64,000 bases of DNA. Origin: Tillandsia leiboldiana. Its lineage: Eukaryota; Streptophyta; Magnoliopsida; Poales; Bromeliaceae. A program made the position numbers and the translations under genes. The notes under the pieces are model-generated. The model did no database searches and was not told the DNA's origin. It was given only the letters and a program-made list of their open reading frames with translations. The stretch covers positions 26,723,273-26,787,272 of the forward strand of contig CM055075.1 of the NCBI GenBank assembly GCA_029204045.2, read 5' to 3'. This document shows, one piece after another, positions 43,819 through 55,667 of this stretch (within the stretch, counting starts at the first letter, position 1; each line of letters starts with the position of its first letter).

Positions 43819-45309
43819 GAGATTACGAAAAGACCTAGTTTCTTAGAAACTGTGTATTAACCATCAGGTTCCTGCTTAGCCGACACAAAATTGTCGTATC
43901 AAAACCAAAAGCTGCTAAGGATCTTGAAACTGTGTCTTCCATGTAATATGAGAATAGTAGCATGGAGACTTACATTTAGCTCTGTCATTGCCTCAATCTA
44001 CATTCATTAAAACTCGCATTAAGATTAATTTGAACTCCAATGAATGACTATTCCTGGGCAATTGCTTGTAACCATTCTGCAAGCCAACATTGTTCTGCTG
44101 CTGCTGCTTCTCTTTTAAAAGGAGTCTTGTAAGAGATAAAAACCTCTCTAACCCAACTTAAGTCTACAAATTTAAACAAAGTTTATTAGGCCAACTTTAT
44201 TTGTTAATGAAACACTGATTATTATTGCTTTTGAAGCAACCAAAATAATGCCACTTGTTAGAAGGCATGTTTTTGGATTGGAGTAAGTGAAGGAAAAGAA
44301 GTGCTGTTTCAGCGTAAGCGGCAACTTTGCATATTTGTTTTGGCGTTAGTGTGAGAAAGTATTGTAACTGCAGTTATAGATTTGTCCTTACTTCACATGC
44401 ACTTGACTTCGCTTTAAATTTTGCTTTCCACAAAAATTATTACAAAAATTGCCTATCTACATTTAGCGCGAGATTTATCTAATTATTTAGAAAACAACAG
44501 GATTAGATGATTTACGAGAAAAAAAGAAGTAACAATGTCAAAAAATCACTTGACATGCAGTTTAAGTTTCTGCAAAACAAATAACAGAAGTGGCGAGATT
44601 TCATCAGAACAAACGACTAACACGAAGTCGACGACTTTAGAGAAACTTAAACTTCATTTAGATGCACTGACACTGGCTCATAATAGAGAACTGTTTCTCA
44701 GATTGGCAAGTCCATGTATGAACTAAACATAACCAGTGAAGAGTAAGCATTCCATCTCACTTTTAGACTTTTTTAGTCACAGATACATTTGCATTGTCCC
44801 CAATGGACTGCTAAAAACTCCATTTACTTACTGCTAAAAATTCTTCTTGTTTGAAAAAGCTAAATTGGCAAAAAAAAAAAAAAAAAAAAAAAGCTACTTT
44901 GTAGTGGGTTCTCTCATTTGTCCTTGTTTCAACTTTTTCATGTGCAGAGAGATTGGTTGGGCCTTAGCTAATTTATGGAGACACCACCCTTCCTTTTCAG
45001 AGACCACAGCTGAGTATGGAAAACAATTGGTGCTTGCTAGTATGAGAATATTAATGTGGGAAATGTGGGAGGGGGTGGGTAATGTTGTGGGGGAGTGGAG
45101 TGTCCTCAAAATTTAGTGTACACAAATTTTTCAACAAAGGAAGAAAAGCTTTGAGACCCACACCCACATCAGAGAGAGCAATTATTATTCACCAGACTGC
45201 TATGTGCTTCCAAAACTCAGCTGCATATTCTTCATCACCTGTTCTAAATTACTGCATACTCCTCCTTGCATTTCTTTCTCATTCTCTCTTTCTGCTATAC
45301 TGCAGCTTT
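43819..45309. other. Spacer without a gene
   Basis: There is an A-tract at 44870-44892. Short open frames at 44535 and 44847 have no recognisable content. Nothing else was seen. Confidence 0.5.
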
Positions 45310-45318
45310 TAAATTAAA

Positions 45319-45705
45319 GGCTAAATTACAGAAACTTCTCTGTAATATTTCGCTTTTTCACTTTGCCATCATATCTTTTAAAAATTTATATTTTGCTCCC
45401 TCGTAATTACCGAATTGTCTTTAGGGGGCAACGGCGTTAACGGAGGAGGTAAATTGACGAAAATGCCCTTACCTTATATTGGAGAGAATGAATTTTACCT
45501 TATTTTTCGTTATTTTTGAAGGGTATTTTGGATATATCTAATAATATTTTTTTAAAAAATTGACGGTTCATTCACGGAATGGTGACGGCGGGGAGATAAA
45601 TGTATATTTCGGTAATTACGAGGAAGCAAAATGTAGGCTTTTAAAAGACAGGGGGGATAAAATAAAAAAACGGAATATTATATGGAGATTTTTTGTAATT
45701 TAGCC
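45319..45705. mobile_element. Fold-back MITE with ~110-bp inverted ends and a 9-bp duplication
   Basis: It starts ggctaaattac and ends gtaatttagcc. The inverted repeats continue through a block near gcaaaat..., reaching ctcgtaattaccgaa (left) and ttcggtaattacgag (right). A perfect 9-bp duplication taaattaaa is at 45310-45318 and 45706-45714. The length is 387 bp. It is probably Mutator-like. Confidence 0.87.
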
Positions 45706-45714
45706 TAAATTAAA

Positions 45715-48700
45715 AGTGTTGTTAGAGCTAAAGATGTTAGAGGAACCACTACTGGCTTTTTTCAGTAAAATCGCCTAAGTAGCTTTTTTTTTTTTTTTTT
45801 TTGTACCGCAGAAGTAGGAGTTTCAAGTTAGATATTTTATTCTGTGTAGACTTTAGTAAAAATTTTCTAATAGCTTTTTAATACATCAGAAATAGAAGCT
45901 TAATCTTTAGTTTTTTCTTCTTTTTTTTTTTCTCTTTTTTTCTTTATGTGAGAAGTAGAAGGTTCGGGTTAAAATTTTTATTTTTAGCGTTTACAAACTC
46001 ATTTTAATTTTTTGCTATAGTAAAATTATAAATATTTTGGGTAATTGCAAAGCCTTATCTGGAACTAAAAAGGGTATAAATATTTTATACAAATGTTGAA
46101 TTATATGAGATGGATCTCACTTATAAATCAACAACCTGATCATATCATGTACAGTACAACTATTAAATTACGTAAAAATATTTATATATTTTATATTTAA
46201 TAATAATAAAATGGGAGAAAATATAGGATCATAAATGTAAGATTCTAAAGTTAGTAGTACTAAAATGCGAATTAAATTTAAAGACATCATACAAACGAGC
46301 AGGTGTGGTATTTAATGTGCTTGAATTGCCCAAACAGTGGTTTTATTACATGCAGTAGCCGTGAACAATTAAAACCTTATCAAAAAATACAATGCCAACC
46401 CCCCTTAATATGTATATTTAGAAAGAAGGGCTTCTTTTAGATCAGTTGTGATGGCTTAAAGGGATCATCATCTTATTTTAGACCGAATTATTTTTAAATT
46501 ACGTGATATTAGATTAGATTAAGTCATGCTCGAAATGAAGTGATATTGGTTGGGCTCGGTCATAATTAAGATATGTAACGTGTCTGTACATTTTAAATAA
46601 ATAAATTATATTTTTTTAATAACACATGATTTTAAAATTAATAATTAATATTAGTAATTTAATAAATCGAATTTTGTAGCATTCAAATGTGAAATATGGA
46701 GATAGGCGTGATGACACTCATTTATTTATTTATTTATTTTTGTGAGGGGTTTGTACATTTGTCTAGAAAACGCTATTTATACACATTTTTACATATAACC
46801 CTGACATTTTTACATATATAACCCTAAAAAAATTTATTTTTCATTTTGTATAAAGATACGCTCTTTATTGGTCTCTCAGAATATTGTACTTACATGATTC
46901 TGAAATATTGCTAAATATAAATACGTAAAATCTTAAAGAATTTATCTATGGACCATTTTTTCCTTTTGTTGGTCGTCCAATTTTTTAAAATTTTAATTTT
47001 ATTATTTATTTTTTAATTTATTTGACTTTAGTCGGTTGACAATTATTTTATTTTAAAATTTAAATTAATTATTTATTTTTAAAAATTGTAATTATAAAAA
47101 GTATATAAAATATATTAATTAAATATGTGAAGATAAACGACAGATTCAAAATTTAAGTTATTTATTTCAAATTTTAAAGCTAATTCAAAATTGTTCATAA
47201 TATAGATAAGTTCTGTACGTTTTTACATTGCAGATATATATGGTAACTTTAGATATTTACATAAAATAATCAAAAAAAAATTTGTATTATGTATGTGAAT
47301 AATTTTGGATAAAAATATATATAGAGAACCCACTCAAATTTTTTTTTTTATTGGAACCTCAGAAAAATTCTAATTTTTTGAAAGTAAGTAATTTAATTTT
47401 ACGCAAAAAAAAAAAAGGAAAAAGAAAAGAGCATCCATCGGTGATCGATTTCACCAAATTAAATGATTCTTGTTACATTTTAGCAAGTACTAGTAAAAGA
47501 ATTCGCACCATTTGAATGTTGTGTACGTACAAAAATTATTTTTCATATTTGAACTATTGAATTTATTTTGAAAGAGCAAATATAAATAGGATTCGGTAAT
47601 ATGACAATTAGATAGTAGTTTGGTTGTTCAGTATATTATTTATCTCAAATGCCACGTATATGTCTCGTTTGGTCGGGAGAACAAGAGTGGGAATAAGAAG
47701 TTATCCCACTCTTGTTCCCAAAATAAAATAATCCAAGGGTGGAATAACTGGAATAATTCATTAACGTTGGGAATAGTTTGGCTGGAATTAGTTCTTCTAG
47801 CTCTTTTTTTCTTCGTGCCAATAAATAAAAATAAAGCTAAGATAGTAGAGTGCAATTAAGCATATAGAATATTATGATTATCAAATATAATTGGTTGGTG
47901 CAAAAAAAAGGCACGTGAGATGGTAAATGGTTCGTCCGGCACGTTCAGTTCATTTGGGCGAAGGAGATAAAAATACGTGGTGCAATAAGAGTTTAGAAAA
48001 AAACTTCCGAATATGAAAAGACATTAGGCGAAACGGTTGGAATGTGGGGTGTGATTTCTGCGATCCTGGTTATGTAGCACTCCGCCACTACGCGAGTCGA
48101 ACAATAATACAGTAATGCAGGCTGACAGAAGAATACTATAAATAGTATTTTTTAAGCCTGCAATAAGGGTCTTATGCCCTTAAAATAATATCTTATTTTA
48201 TAATCCTCTCAAATTAATATATAGTTTTTTCAAGAGGTAGTCTAATTTGGAGATTTTTTTTTTTTCTGCACTTATAGTTTTTTTCTATGAGTAGTTTAAT
48301 TTATAATCCAATATATATATATATTTTTTCAATATAACTGATTCAGTTCATTCAGTCGAGCATTCGATCAGCCGAGTTCACTCTTTTGGCTTTTGTCTGC
48401 AGATAAAATCTGACTACGCCGATAACTTCTCAACCGAAATGCTAGAATCCAATTTGGCACGTGACATATTCGAAAGCCAATCTAGAAATCGATTTTCAAC
48501 ATAAAAGACGCACTTGAACCGATCTTCGGGATCCGATCAAGATCTTCCTTAGTTCGATTTCAATCCAGACAAAACCAAAAAGAAAATTATATCAAAGGAA
48601 ATTAAGAGTGTGATGCACAAATTGTTTAGTGAGCATATTGTGAAAGAAATCAAAGCAATAGCAAGTAAAAGTAGTAAAGGAAATAGTTAACTTTACACTT

Positions 48701-49085
48701 TTTATGATTGATGGAATATTTATAACTGCTAAGAATCCAACAACAAAATCCTTAGCATTTGACTCTTCTGACAACAGCTAATGATGCCAATTTATATATC
48801 CAAGGATGTGATCACTCTCACCTCTCATGTCTCAACTAACAACAAATTTCTCAAAGAAAATAAAGAGCCCTTGGATTGATGTATAGAGAAAAAAAAAAAA
48901 ATAAATTCTTCTTATACATTATCAATACAATTTATATATAATTATATAAATTATAAATTTATCTGTGTCATGTGTCGTTTACTGAATTGAACCTTACTTT
49001 CACTCTTTTTTCTCATCATCGATCATTTCCTGTCTTTTCATATATATATATATATATTTTTTTTGCAAATGTACGTATCTATAGT
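45715..49085. other. Long AT-rich spacer without a gene
   Basis: It contains the dispersed repeat at 46440-46690, an imperfect ~18-bp hairpin near 47682-47720, and many A/T runs. No gene model was supported on either strand. Confidence 0.55.
46440..46690 (+). repeat. Dispersed repeat, copy b
   Basis: This is an AT-drifted relative of 41520-41765, sharing ggcttaaaggga, gtgtctgtacattttaaataaat and the surrounding order of blocks. No terminal structure is visible. Confidence 0.5.
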
Positions 49086-49257
49086 GAGCAATGCTACATG
49101 TACACTCCGAAGGGGTGTACATCTTACATCTCCACCTTTTTAATGGTGACGATATTTTTTACGGGTCACATCAAATAACCCCTCATCACACCCCCATCCT
49201 TAGATGGGTGGGGGTGTGAGATGTACACCCCTTACGGATGTATAAATAGCATTTTCC
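49086..49257. mobile_element. Mutator-like MITE, copy 4
   Basis: It starts gagcaatgctacatgtacac and ends aatagcattttcc. The 9-bp flanks are atctatagt (49077-49085) and atctataat (49258-49266), with one mismatch. The interior matches copy 5 most closely. Confidence 0.85.
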
Positions 49258-49499
49258 ATCTATAATCTATTCAGGTTTATAATTCAAACACGTCTTTGCA
49301 AAAGATTTATATTTTTATAAATAAAATATATTATGAATTTTATGGTTGAGAATATAAGACGGTGTGAGAAATATTATCTTTACGCTCAAAAGAAATATAA
49401 ATTTTACATCTCTTCGTTGTAGGATTAATTTTTGAATCTAAGAGAGAGAGAGAGAGAGTATAAAATATAATATATTTATTTTTTGAATGTACATATAAC

Positions 49500-49680
49500 T
49501 AGGGGTGGCAATCCAGCTCGCTGTTCGCGAGCTGGTTTGTGTTCGGCTTGAAATGAGCTCGAGATCAAATCGCTCGTTTAGTAAATGAGCTGAACACGAG
49601 CCGAATTTTTCAGCTCATTTAATAAACGAGCCGAACACGAGCTGGGGTCAGCTTGCTCGCGTTCGGCTCGATAACCGCTC

Positions 49681-49767
<87 letters not shown>

Positions 49768-50050
49768 TTACTATTTAGATTTTAGCCCAATAATTTTTTA
49801 TGAATTTTAATTATTAGATTAAAATTTTAATTTTTTAATTTGTTTTCAACTTTACACCTAATAGTAGAAATGAAAATCAAACTTGTTGTTCGCGAGCCAG
49901 CTTGTGCTCGACTCGTTCGGCTCGTTAATAAACGAGCCGAACACGAGCCAAATTTTTTAGCTCGATATTTAAAAGAGCCAGCTCGTGTTCGGCTCGTTTA
50001 TTAAACGAGCCGACCCCAGCTCGCTCGTGTTCGGCTCGTTGACACCCCTA
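49500..50050. mobile_element. hAT-like MITE with expanded AT microsatellite
   Basis: It starts taggggtggcaa and ends ttgacacccctac, a common plant hAT-type terminus. The 8-bp flanks are catataac (49492-49499) and catatagc (50051-50058), with one mismatch. Each arm is rich in ggctcgtt/aacgagcc inverted repeats. A (AT)n run of about 80 bp (49684-49762) sits in the loop. Confidence 0.78.
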
Positions 50051-50059
50051 CATATAGCA

Positions 50060-50886
50060 TTGTTTAAATATTATAGCTATATATATGATTTATAAGCAAA
50101 AATTTAGATGTCCTTATATAAAATTGTGCCAAGAATTTGGTGATAGTCACGCTTTTTGCCACGCATATAGTTCATAAAAATATTTATGTGTCTTTATATT
50201 TTGTCATAAAATATTTATTTATTTTTCAACATCAATATATTCTATCGTTATTTTATATTATTATCAAATTTTGTGTATTTTATTGAGATGATTATATGTA
50301 TTCAATATTATAAAAAAATGTCAATATTTTGTCGGAATCATACGATAAGTATAATCTAATTTGATGAACACTTAAATATTTATTTATAAATTATTATTTT
50401 TATATGATAAACGATGATTATGAAGAACATAAAATACAGAAATTTAAATTTTTCTCTAAATCCATTAAAATAAAATAATTCTCAGGTGCATCTTTGTGTA
50501 TTTAAAATTTCTATGCACAAAATAACCACACCTCCTAAATCAATGTTCTTATAAATAAATAAATGATCAATATTAACATATGTGATTTTTTAAATTTTTT
50601 TTTTTTTTGTTGGTTTGTATAAATAACTCAAGAATCTCATGCATATTCGCCAATTTTCCAAAAATTTATAAATATAATATTATTTAAAATATAAATTTTA
50701 ATTTTAAAAAACAAAAAAATTATTACGTATAGAAACGGTCCTAACTTTAGTACAAATAAAAAGGCATTATCGTCATTTCACTATATGCTCCTCCTCCGTA
50801 ACTCCTGGGTTCGCATCCGAGGCGCGCCGAGGGACACGCGTCCTGCTCCCATTGGTCCCTTTTCGGTCGTCGGGATTCAGGCAGTG
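50060..50886. other. AT-rich spacer without a gene
   Basis: No coding region or repeat family was recognised, except a GC-richer patch at 50790-50885. Confidence 0.5.
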
Positions 50887-51127
50887 GGTAAAAATGTACC
50901 GAGACCCTTCAACTATAGTGTATTTTTAAATAAATTATTATTTTTTTTAATTTCTTGCTGAAACTCTTAATAATTCTTCTAATTTTATTAAATAAATAAA
51001 TAGATACCATTTTAATTACTAAATAAATAATAACTAAAATTATTTTATTTTTTTTAAAAAAATAAAAAGTTATATAAGGGTTATTTCAAAAAGTAGTATA
51101 ATTGAGGGGCCTCCATGCATGTTTACC
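50887..51127. mobile_element. MITE of the ggtaaaaatgta family, copy 2
   Basis: It starts ggtaaaaatgtaccgag and ends catgcatgtttacc, with inverted ends pairing over cttcaactatag/ataattgagggg. It is the same family as 42183-42546. No target duplication is visible. It lies about 300 bp upstream of the AFR start codon, near the presumed promoter. Confidence 0.6.
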
Positions 51128-51422
51128 TAACGAAAGACAAAGGATAGAAAAGAGAGAGAAAAAGCACGGTCACTTTCGTTTCCTCTCTCCCTTTCTCTCT
51201 CTCTCACTCGCTCGCTTTAATTCCCTTAAAAAATCGTCGAATTTTTTCCAAAATTTCTCCAATTTCGCGTAATTCTCCACCCAATGCGTGATCCCCAATT
51301 CCCGTGCGATCGCGCGCAGTGATCGCTCGAATTTTTCTCGAATTTTTCCGATAAGATTTGGTGCATTTTAGTGTAGCATAGCAGAGGTGTAAGTAGAGGA
51401 TAAGAGGGGGAGAAGGAGAAGG
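51128..51422 (+). promoter_or_regulatory. AFR 5' leader/proximal promoter
   Basis: It has CT-rich tracts (51181-51205) followed by the leader up to the start codon. No TATA box was assigned. Confidence 0.35.
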
Positions 51423-54400
51423 ATGATGATGATGGGAGCCGTTGATGGCGGAATGGACGGTGGATACGGCGAGAGCAGCGAGGAGGAGCTCACGGTGTTG
51501 CCGCGTCACACCAAGGTGGTGGTCACTGGGAACAATCGCACCAAATCGGTGCTCGTTGGGCTCCAAGGGGTCGTGAAAAAGGCCGTGGGGCTCGGTGGAT
51601 GGCATTGGCTGGTAATTTCACGAGCGCGATTTGCGAAAATTTGCTGTTTTTTTTTTTTTCTTTGATGTTTTTTGATCGATTTTGGGCGTAATTTGGATTG
51701 GGTTTTCGTGTTTGTGGAATGGTAGTTGGTCAAAAGTTCCTCTTTTTAGTGTTTTGATGCGTTTTAATGGGGTAATTGGACAATGTGGTGCAATTGGGTG
51801 TGTTTAGGGTTTGGATTTATGAGTATCCTAATTTGGTTTCAGTTTAATTCTACTCAATTATTGCTTCTTTTTTTTTTTTTTTTTGGTACTGTTGTTTCAC
51901 ATTCGTGCGATTTTTTCCCAGTGTAGCTTTAATTGTAGGAAGCTTTGCTCTTCGAATTAGTTCTAGGGTTTGCTATATTGATGAATTTAGTTGATGATGC
52001 CAATGCAATTTAGGGTTTTTTTTTTGGACAATTTCTTTTCTAATACTTTGTGATGCAATTATCAGTATTAGGGTTTGGCAATGTGATTCATCTGGCAAGG
52101 AAAGGAATCAATTTGACTTATATTTCCAGAATCTTAATTCCCTATCATAATTAGTTGAAAGGGACCAAACACTTTATCTCCCTCTTGGTTTTGTCTCCAC
52201 ATAGTAGACAAATTGAATAGTATCATGTAGCAGCTTCTTTTGTAGTTTCAAGCAAAATTTGAGGTTGTTTTTTGATGTAATATAGATCTCCTAACACACA
52301 CACACTCTCTCTCTCTCTCTAACCCAAAGTTTGGACTTTTTCTCATAGATTTAGGATTTAGGGCAATTACCAGATAGAAATTGTGGTCCCTCTAAATTGA
52401 ATTAGTGATTTATATTAATTTCTACTCAGATTCAGTGCATTTTTCTCAATTAATGTTCTAAGATCTAATCTTGTTTACAATCTGTAGATCTGGATATGCC
52501 AGAATTTAGAAGAAAGGTTTGTTGTACGAAGAAATCTTTCGTTATCGTGGGTAATAATATAAAATTTATATGGTTTAAGAGAATGGCATTATTTATTCAT
52601 AATTAATCTCTTTCTTTAATGGGATTATGTCATGGTTAAGAAGTTTTCTCTGTATATTTTATCCCTGACATTTCGTCAGGTTCTGACGAATGGCATAGAA
52701 GTGAAGCTGCAAAGGAATGCTCTTAGTGTTATTGAAGCCCCCACTGGTCATGAGGAGGACGACGAGCTTGTGTGCGAAAATATACAATGGAATGCCTCGG
52801 ATGTAGGTAAAGACTCAATCTTTCGTCGTCAATTGCAGTGATTGCCCAACTAATGAAGATGGGATTTTATATAGTTCGATTTCTGGCCTTTTGGGATATA
52901 TCTTCACTAGCCGATGCATTTGCAGTTCGGCTTGTTGGTTTGATCTCCTCTCTGCAATATCGTCGGTGCATCAAATTCAAATGGTGTTTATTCTACTAAA
53001 GAACTGGGCCTAGTTTTTACGAAGAAAATTTTTGTTTTGGTGAATAATTGACTAGAATTATCTATGAAGAATAATCATGCATGGCGAACAGTTACGTTTG
53101 ACAGACGTGAAAACCTCCCGTGCAAATTGATTAGTGGCCGTCTTTAGTTTAGCCTGCGCTTCTTTGTTTTGCTTTTATATGTATTTGCTTGCAACTTGCT
53201 AAAAAATTTTGTTAACACTTGGCAGATCTAAGTGCATGAGAAAATTGGCCTAAAATAACACCTCATGAATTTATCTAAATTGAATAATTTTTAAATGACA
53301 TTTATCATGGGTACCTCAGAACTTCGCTTTTTTTTTATAGAGAGAGAGAGACTTGGTAATAAAGTTTGTTGCTACCCATTGTGAAGGGGGAGTGGGGGTG
53401 GATTCTGTGTATCTGACAAAGGTCAAGCTTTAGCCATATGATTTGTTTGGCTTTTGCTTTTGTTGTTGTTGTTGTTGTTTTTTTTTCAAGTGTCTGTGAT
53501 GAATATGATGCATGCAGCTGTGTTCTAATTGTACCTGTGTCTTGGAGGGGATGTTCTCACTGTTGATATCAGGTCAACAGGCCACTAATTATCATTTTAT
53601 GTCTCTTTCATTAGACCTTCTTTCTCTAACATTTGTAATTTTACCACAGCATCAGATGACATGCAATTGCAAAAGCCGCACAAGTCGAGAAGCAGACAGC
53701 ATAAAGGATCAACGAATAAATCCTTGAATCGGTCTAATTCTTGTGATTCACAATCTAAGGGTTCCGTTTCGTCATCCACAGAAACTCCGGTATGATACAA
53801 CCTACACTATTCACATAACCTTTATTTTGAGAATTAAGTTTTCGACTTTGGAGTCTTCTGGCACTTGGCAGAATATTATAGGATCGTTGGCGCTAACCAT
53901 TAATTTCAAAAGCTCGAGCTTTTAGAAATACGCAACCAATTCACTTAAAGCGTACAGACACAGCGCCCACAGGTCTCGACCGGACTCAACCCACCTGGAC
54001 GTTGGGTCTATTGTTGGGTCTCTTGCCGTTAGGTCTATTGTGGACCGCAGCCCTACTCAACTTATTGGGCTCACCCAACTCAACTTATTAGTCTCCTGGG
54101 TCTATTGTCACGGGCAGGAGTTGAACCTATTTTTAATCCATAAATAAATAGACAACAAATATGGCCAGTCACGGAAAGCAGACTTGTTAGATAATGCCCA
54201 GTTTCCTTTTTATTTATATTTCCTAAATGTTTTTCATTCATTTCTGAGTTGTCTCATAATCGAACTGCTTACGTGATCTTGCAGAAAGTCGACCTCAGTA
54301 AGTTAGAAACTACGGCGTTGTGGAGATATTGGCGCCATTTTAACCTTGTGAGTCTTATTATTTTTCAAAACGTTTACATTTATTACCCTGCAAAACAATC

Positions 54401-54843
54401 TATTTACATTTAATTTCTTTGTCACAAACATATCCCTGCTCAAAATATTGTTTGGATATGAATTGGACTCCCTAGCCTAAGATAAAAATAGATGATTTGC
54501 AGTGGTATATTTGCAAATATCTTGTTTCTTTCTGTTATCGCACCGCCATTATTTTTTTTCATTTTAGTTTACATTTCCTGCTGTCGCAGGATTCGAGCCC
54601 CAACCCTTCTAAGGAGCAGCTGATAGATGCTGTTCAGCAGCATTTCATGTCGCAGGTTAGCTTAAGAAAGTTTCTTCGTTTTACATATAAACGACCGGTT
54701 CGTAAACTGCGAGAAATTTTTGACTCAACTACGTGAAATCCAATTGCCCTCGATCGATTCCGATTCCGAAGCAATTGGATGAGTTGCAGGTTATCACGGG
54801 GTTCGTGCAAGCTGCTAAGAGGCTGAAGACGGTGTGCAGTTGA
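51423..54843 (+). CDS. AFR: AFR-type SAP30/Sin3-binding histone deacetylase complex subunit
   Basis: Six coding exons join in frame at GT-AG borders: 51423-51611, 52680-52806, 53650-53789, 54285-54347, 54590-54655 and 54772-54843. They give 218 residues. The protein matches the plant AFR1/AFR2 type, proposed SAP30-like partners of Sin3-histone deacetylase complexes acting in the nucleus, with roles in flowering-time control. Conserved blocks are LPRHTKVVVTGNNRTKSVL and VGLQGVVKKAVGLGGWHWL (exon 1), TNGIEVKLQRNALSVIEAPTG (exon 2), a Ser/Lys-rich linker (exon 3), and the Sin3-binding domain LWRYWRHFNL, NPSKEQLIDAVQQHFMSQ and DELQVITGFVQAAKRLKTVC (exons 4-6). The reading begins with four consecutive ATG codons. 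Intron 3 carries a dispersed repeat. Confidence 0.92.
53873..54125 (-). repeat. Dispersed repeat, copy c, inside AFR intron 3
   Basis: The reverse complement shares agctcgagcttttgaaa-like, gtgtctgtacgcttta and ggttg.gt blocks with 41520-41765. It lies between exons 3 and 4 and does not disturb the splice sites. Short internal repeats of gggtctattgttgggtct type follow. Confidence 0.6.
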
Positions 54844-55667
54844 CTCGGAGAAGAGCGCTCTCTCTCGTGCGAATACTAACATATTTGCTTGTGTCCTGTC
54901 TATGTTATATGCGAAACATTCGAAGAGTTTGGTTGCTGGAACAAGACAGAGGTTTCCGTAGTCGGAATTTTGTGTTAGTATTGTGATGTAGATAAAAATA
55001 TATAATCTTCGGTGGAAAGACCCCGATCGGAGTCTCGATGGATTGTTGACATTAGCTTTTATTGTTTGGAGAAACTTCATTTTACATATATCCTCCGAAC
55101 GATCGATCGATCGCCTGATTGATCGCCTGCATGCGGTGAAGCATTACCAATATCTGAAATGTAGGGTTTGGCTCACAAGTGATGTGTATCTTCAGTTCAG
55201 TTTAGAAGTGATTGTGCTTTTGGGTCAGGACTCAGGAGTGAGTTTTGCTTAAGAATTATGTTTTATAGTGTTGTTTTTTTTTCTCTCCTTTTGTTTAGGC
55301 ACCATAATTTATTCTTTTAATTGCGAAAAAGGGCGAGGACTAAACCGATATTATTTTGGAAATTTAGTTTGAAGACAAGCAGTGCAGCATACGCAGCAGA
55401 AAATAATGGACTCAAAAGTTTAGGACGGAAGCTAAATTAGTCAAGAGTTAAGGGACTAAGGTGCAAATTTGTCCGCCCGGTATGCCGCGGCTTCGTTCAT
55501 TATAAAAGAAAAGACATGAGACAAAACCCTCGCTTCAAAACCCCGACGACTCCTCCCCTATATATCTATCTCTCTCTCTCTCGGGCGTTTCTCCGAACAC
55601 CCTTCGTGCGGTGCGCCCCTATAACACCTCCACCGTCGTCCCCACCTCTCGTCCCAACTCCTCATCC
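54844..55667 (+). promoter_or_regulatory. AFR 3' flank and RUVBL2 promoter/leader
   Basis: This 824-bp interval separates two tandem plus-strand genes. The right part has a TATA-like tatatatctatc (55559-55571) followed by a CT run, then a GC-rich leader. An in-frame upstream ATG at 55611 would add 19 unconserved residues to RUVBL2. Confidence 0.45.

Noticed and set aside
54634..55080. 148-codon minus-strand frame over the AFR 3' end
   Set aside because: It is antisense to AFR exons 5-6 and the UTR, with no domain.
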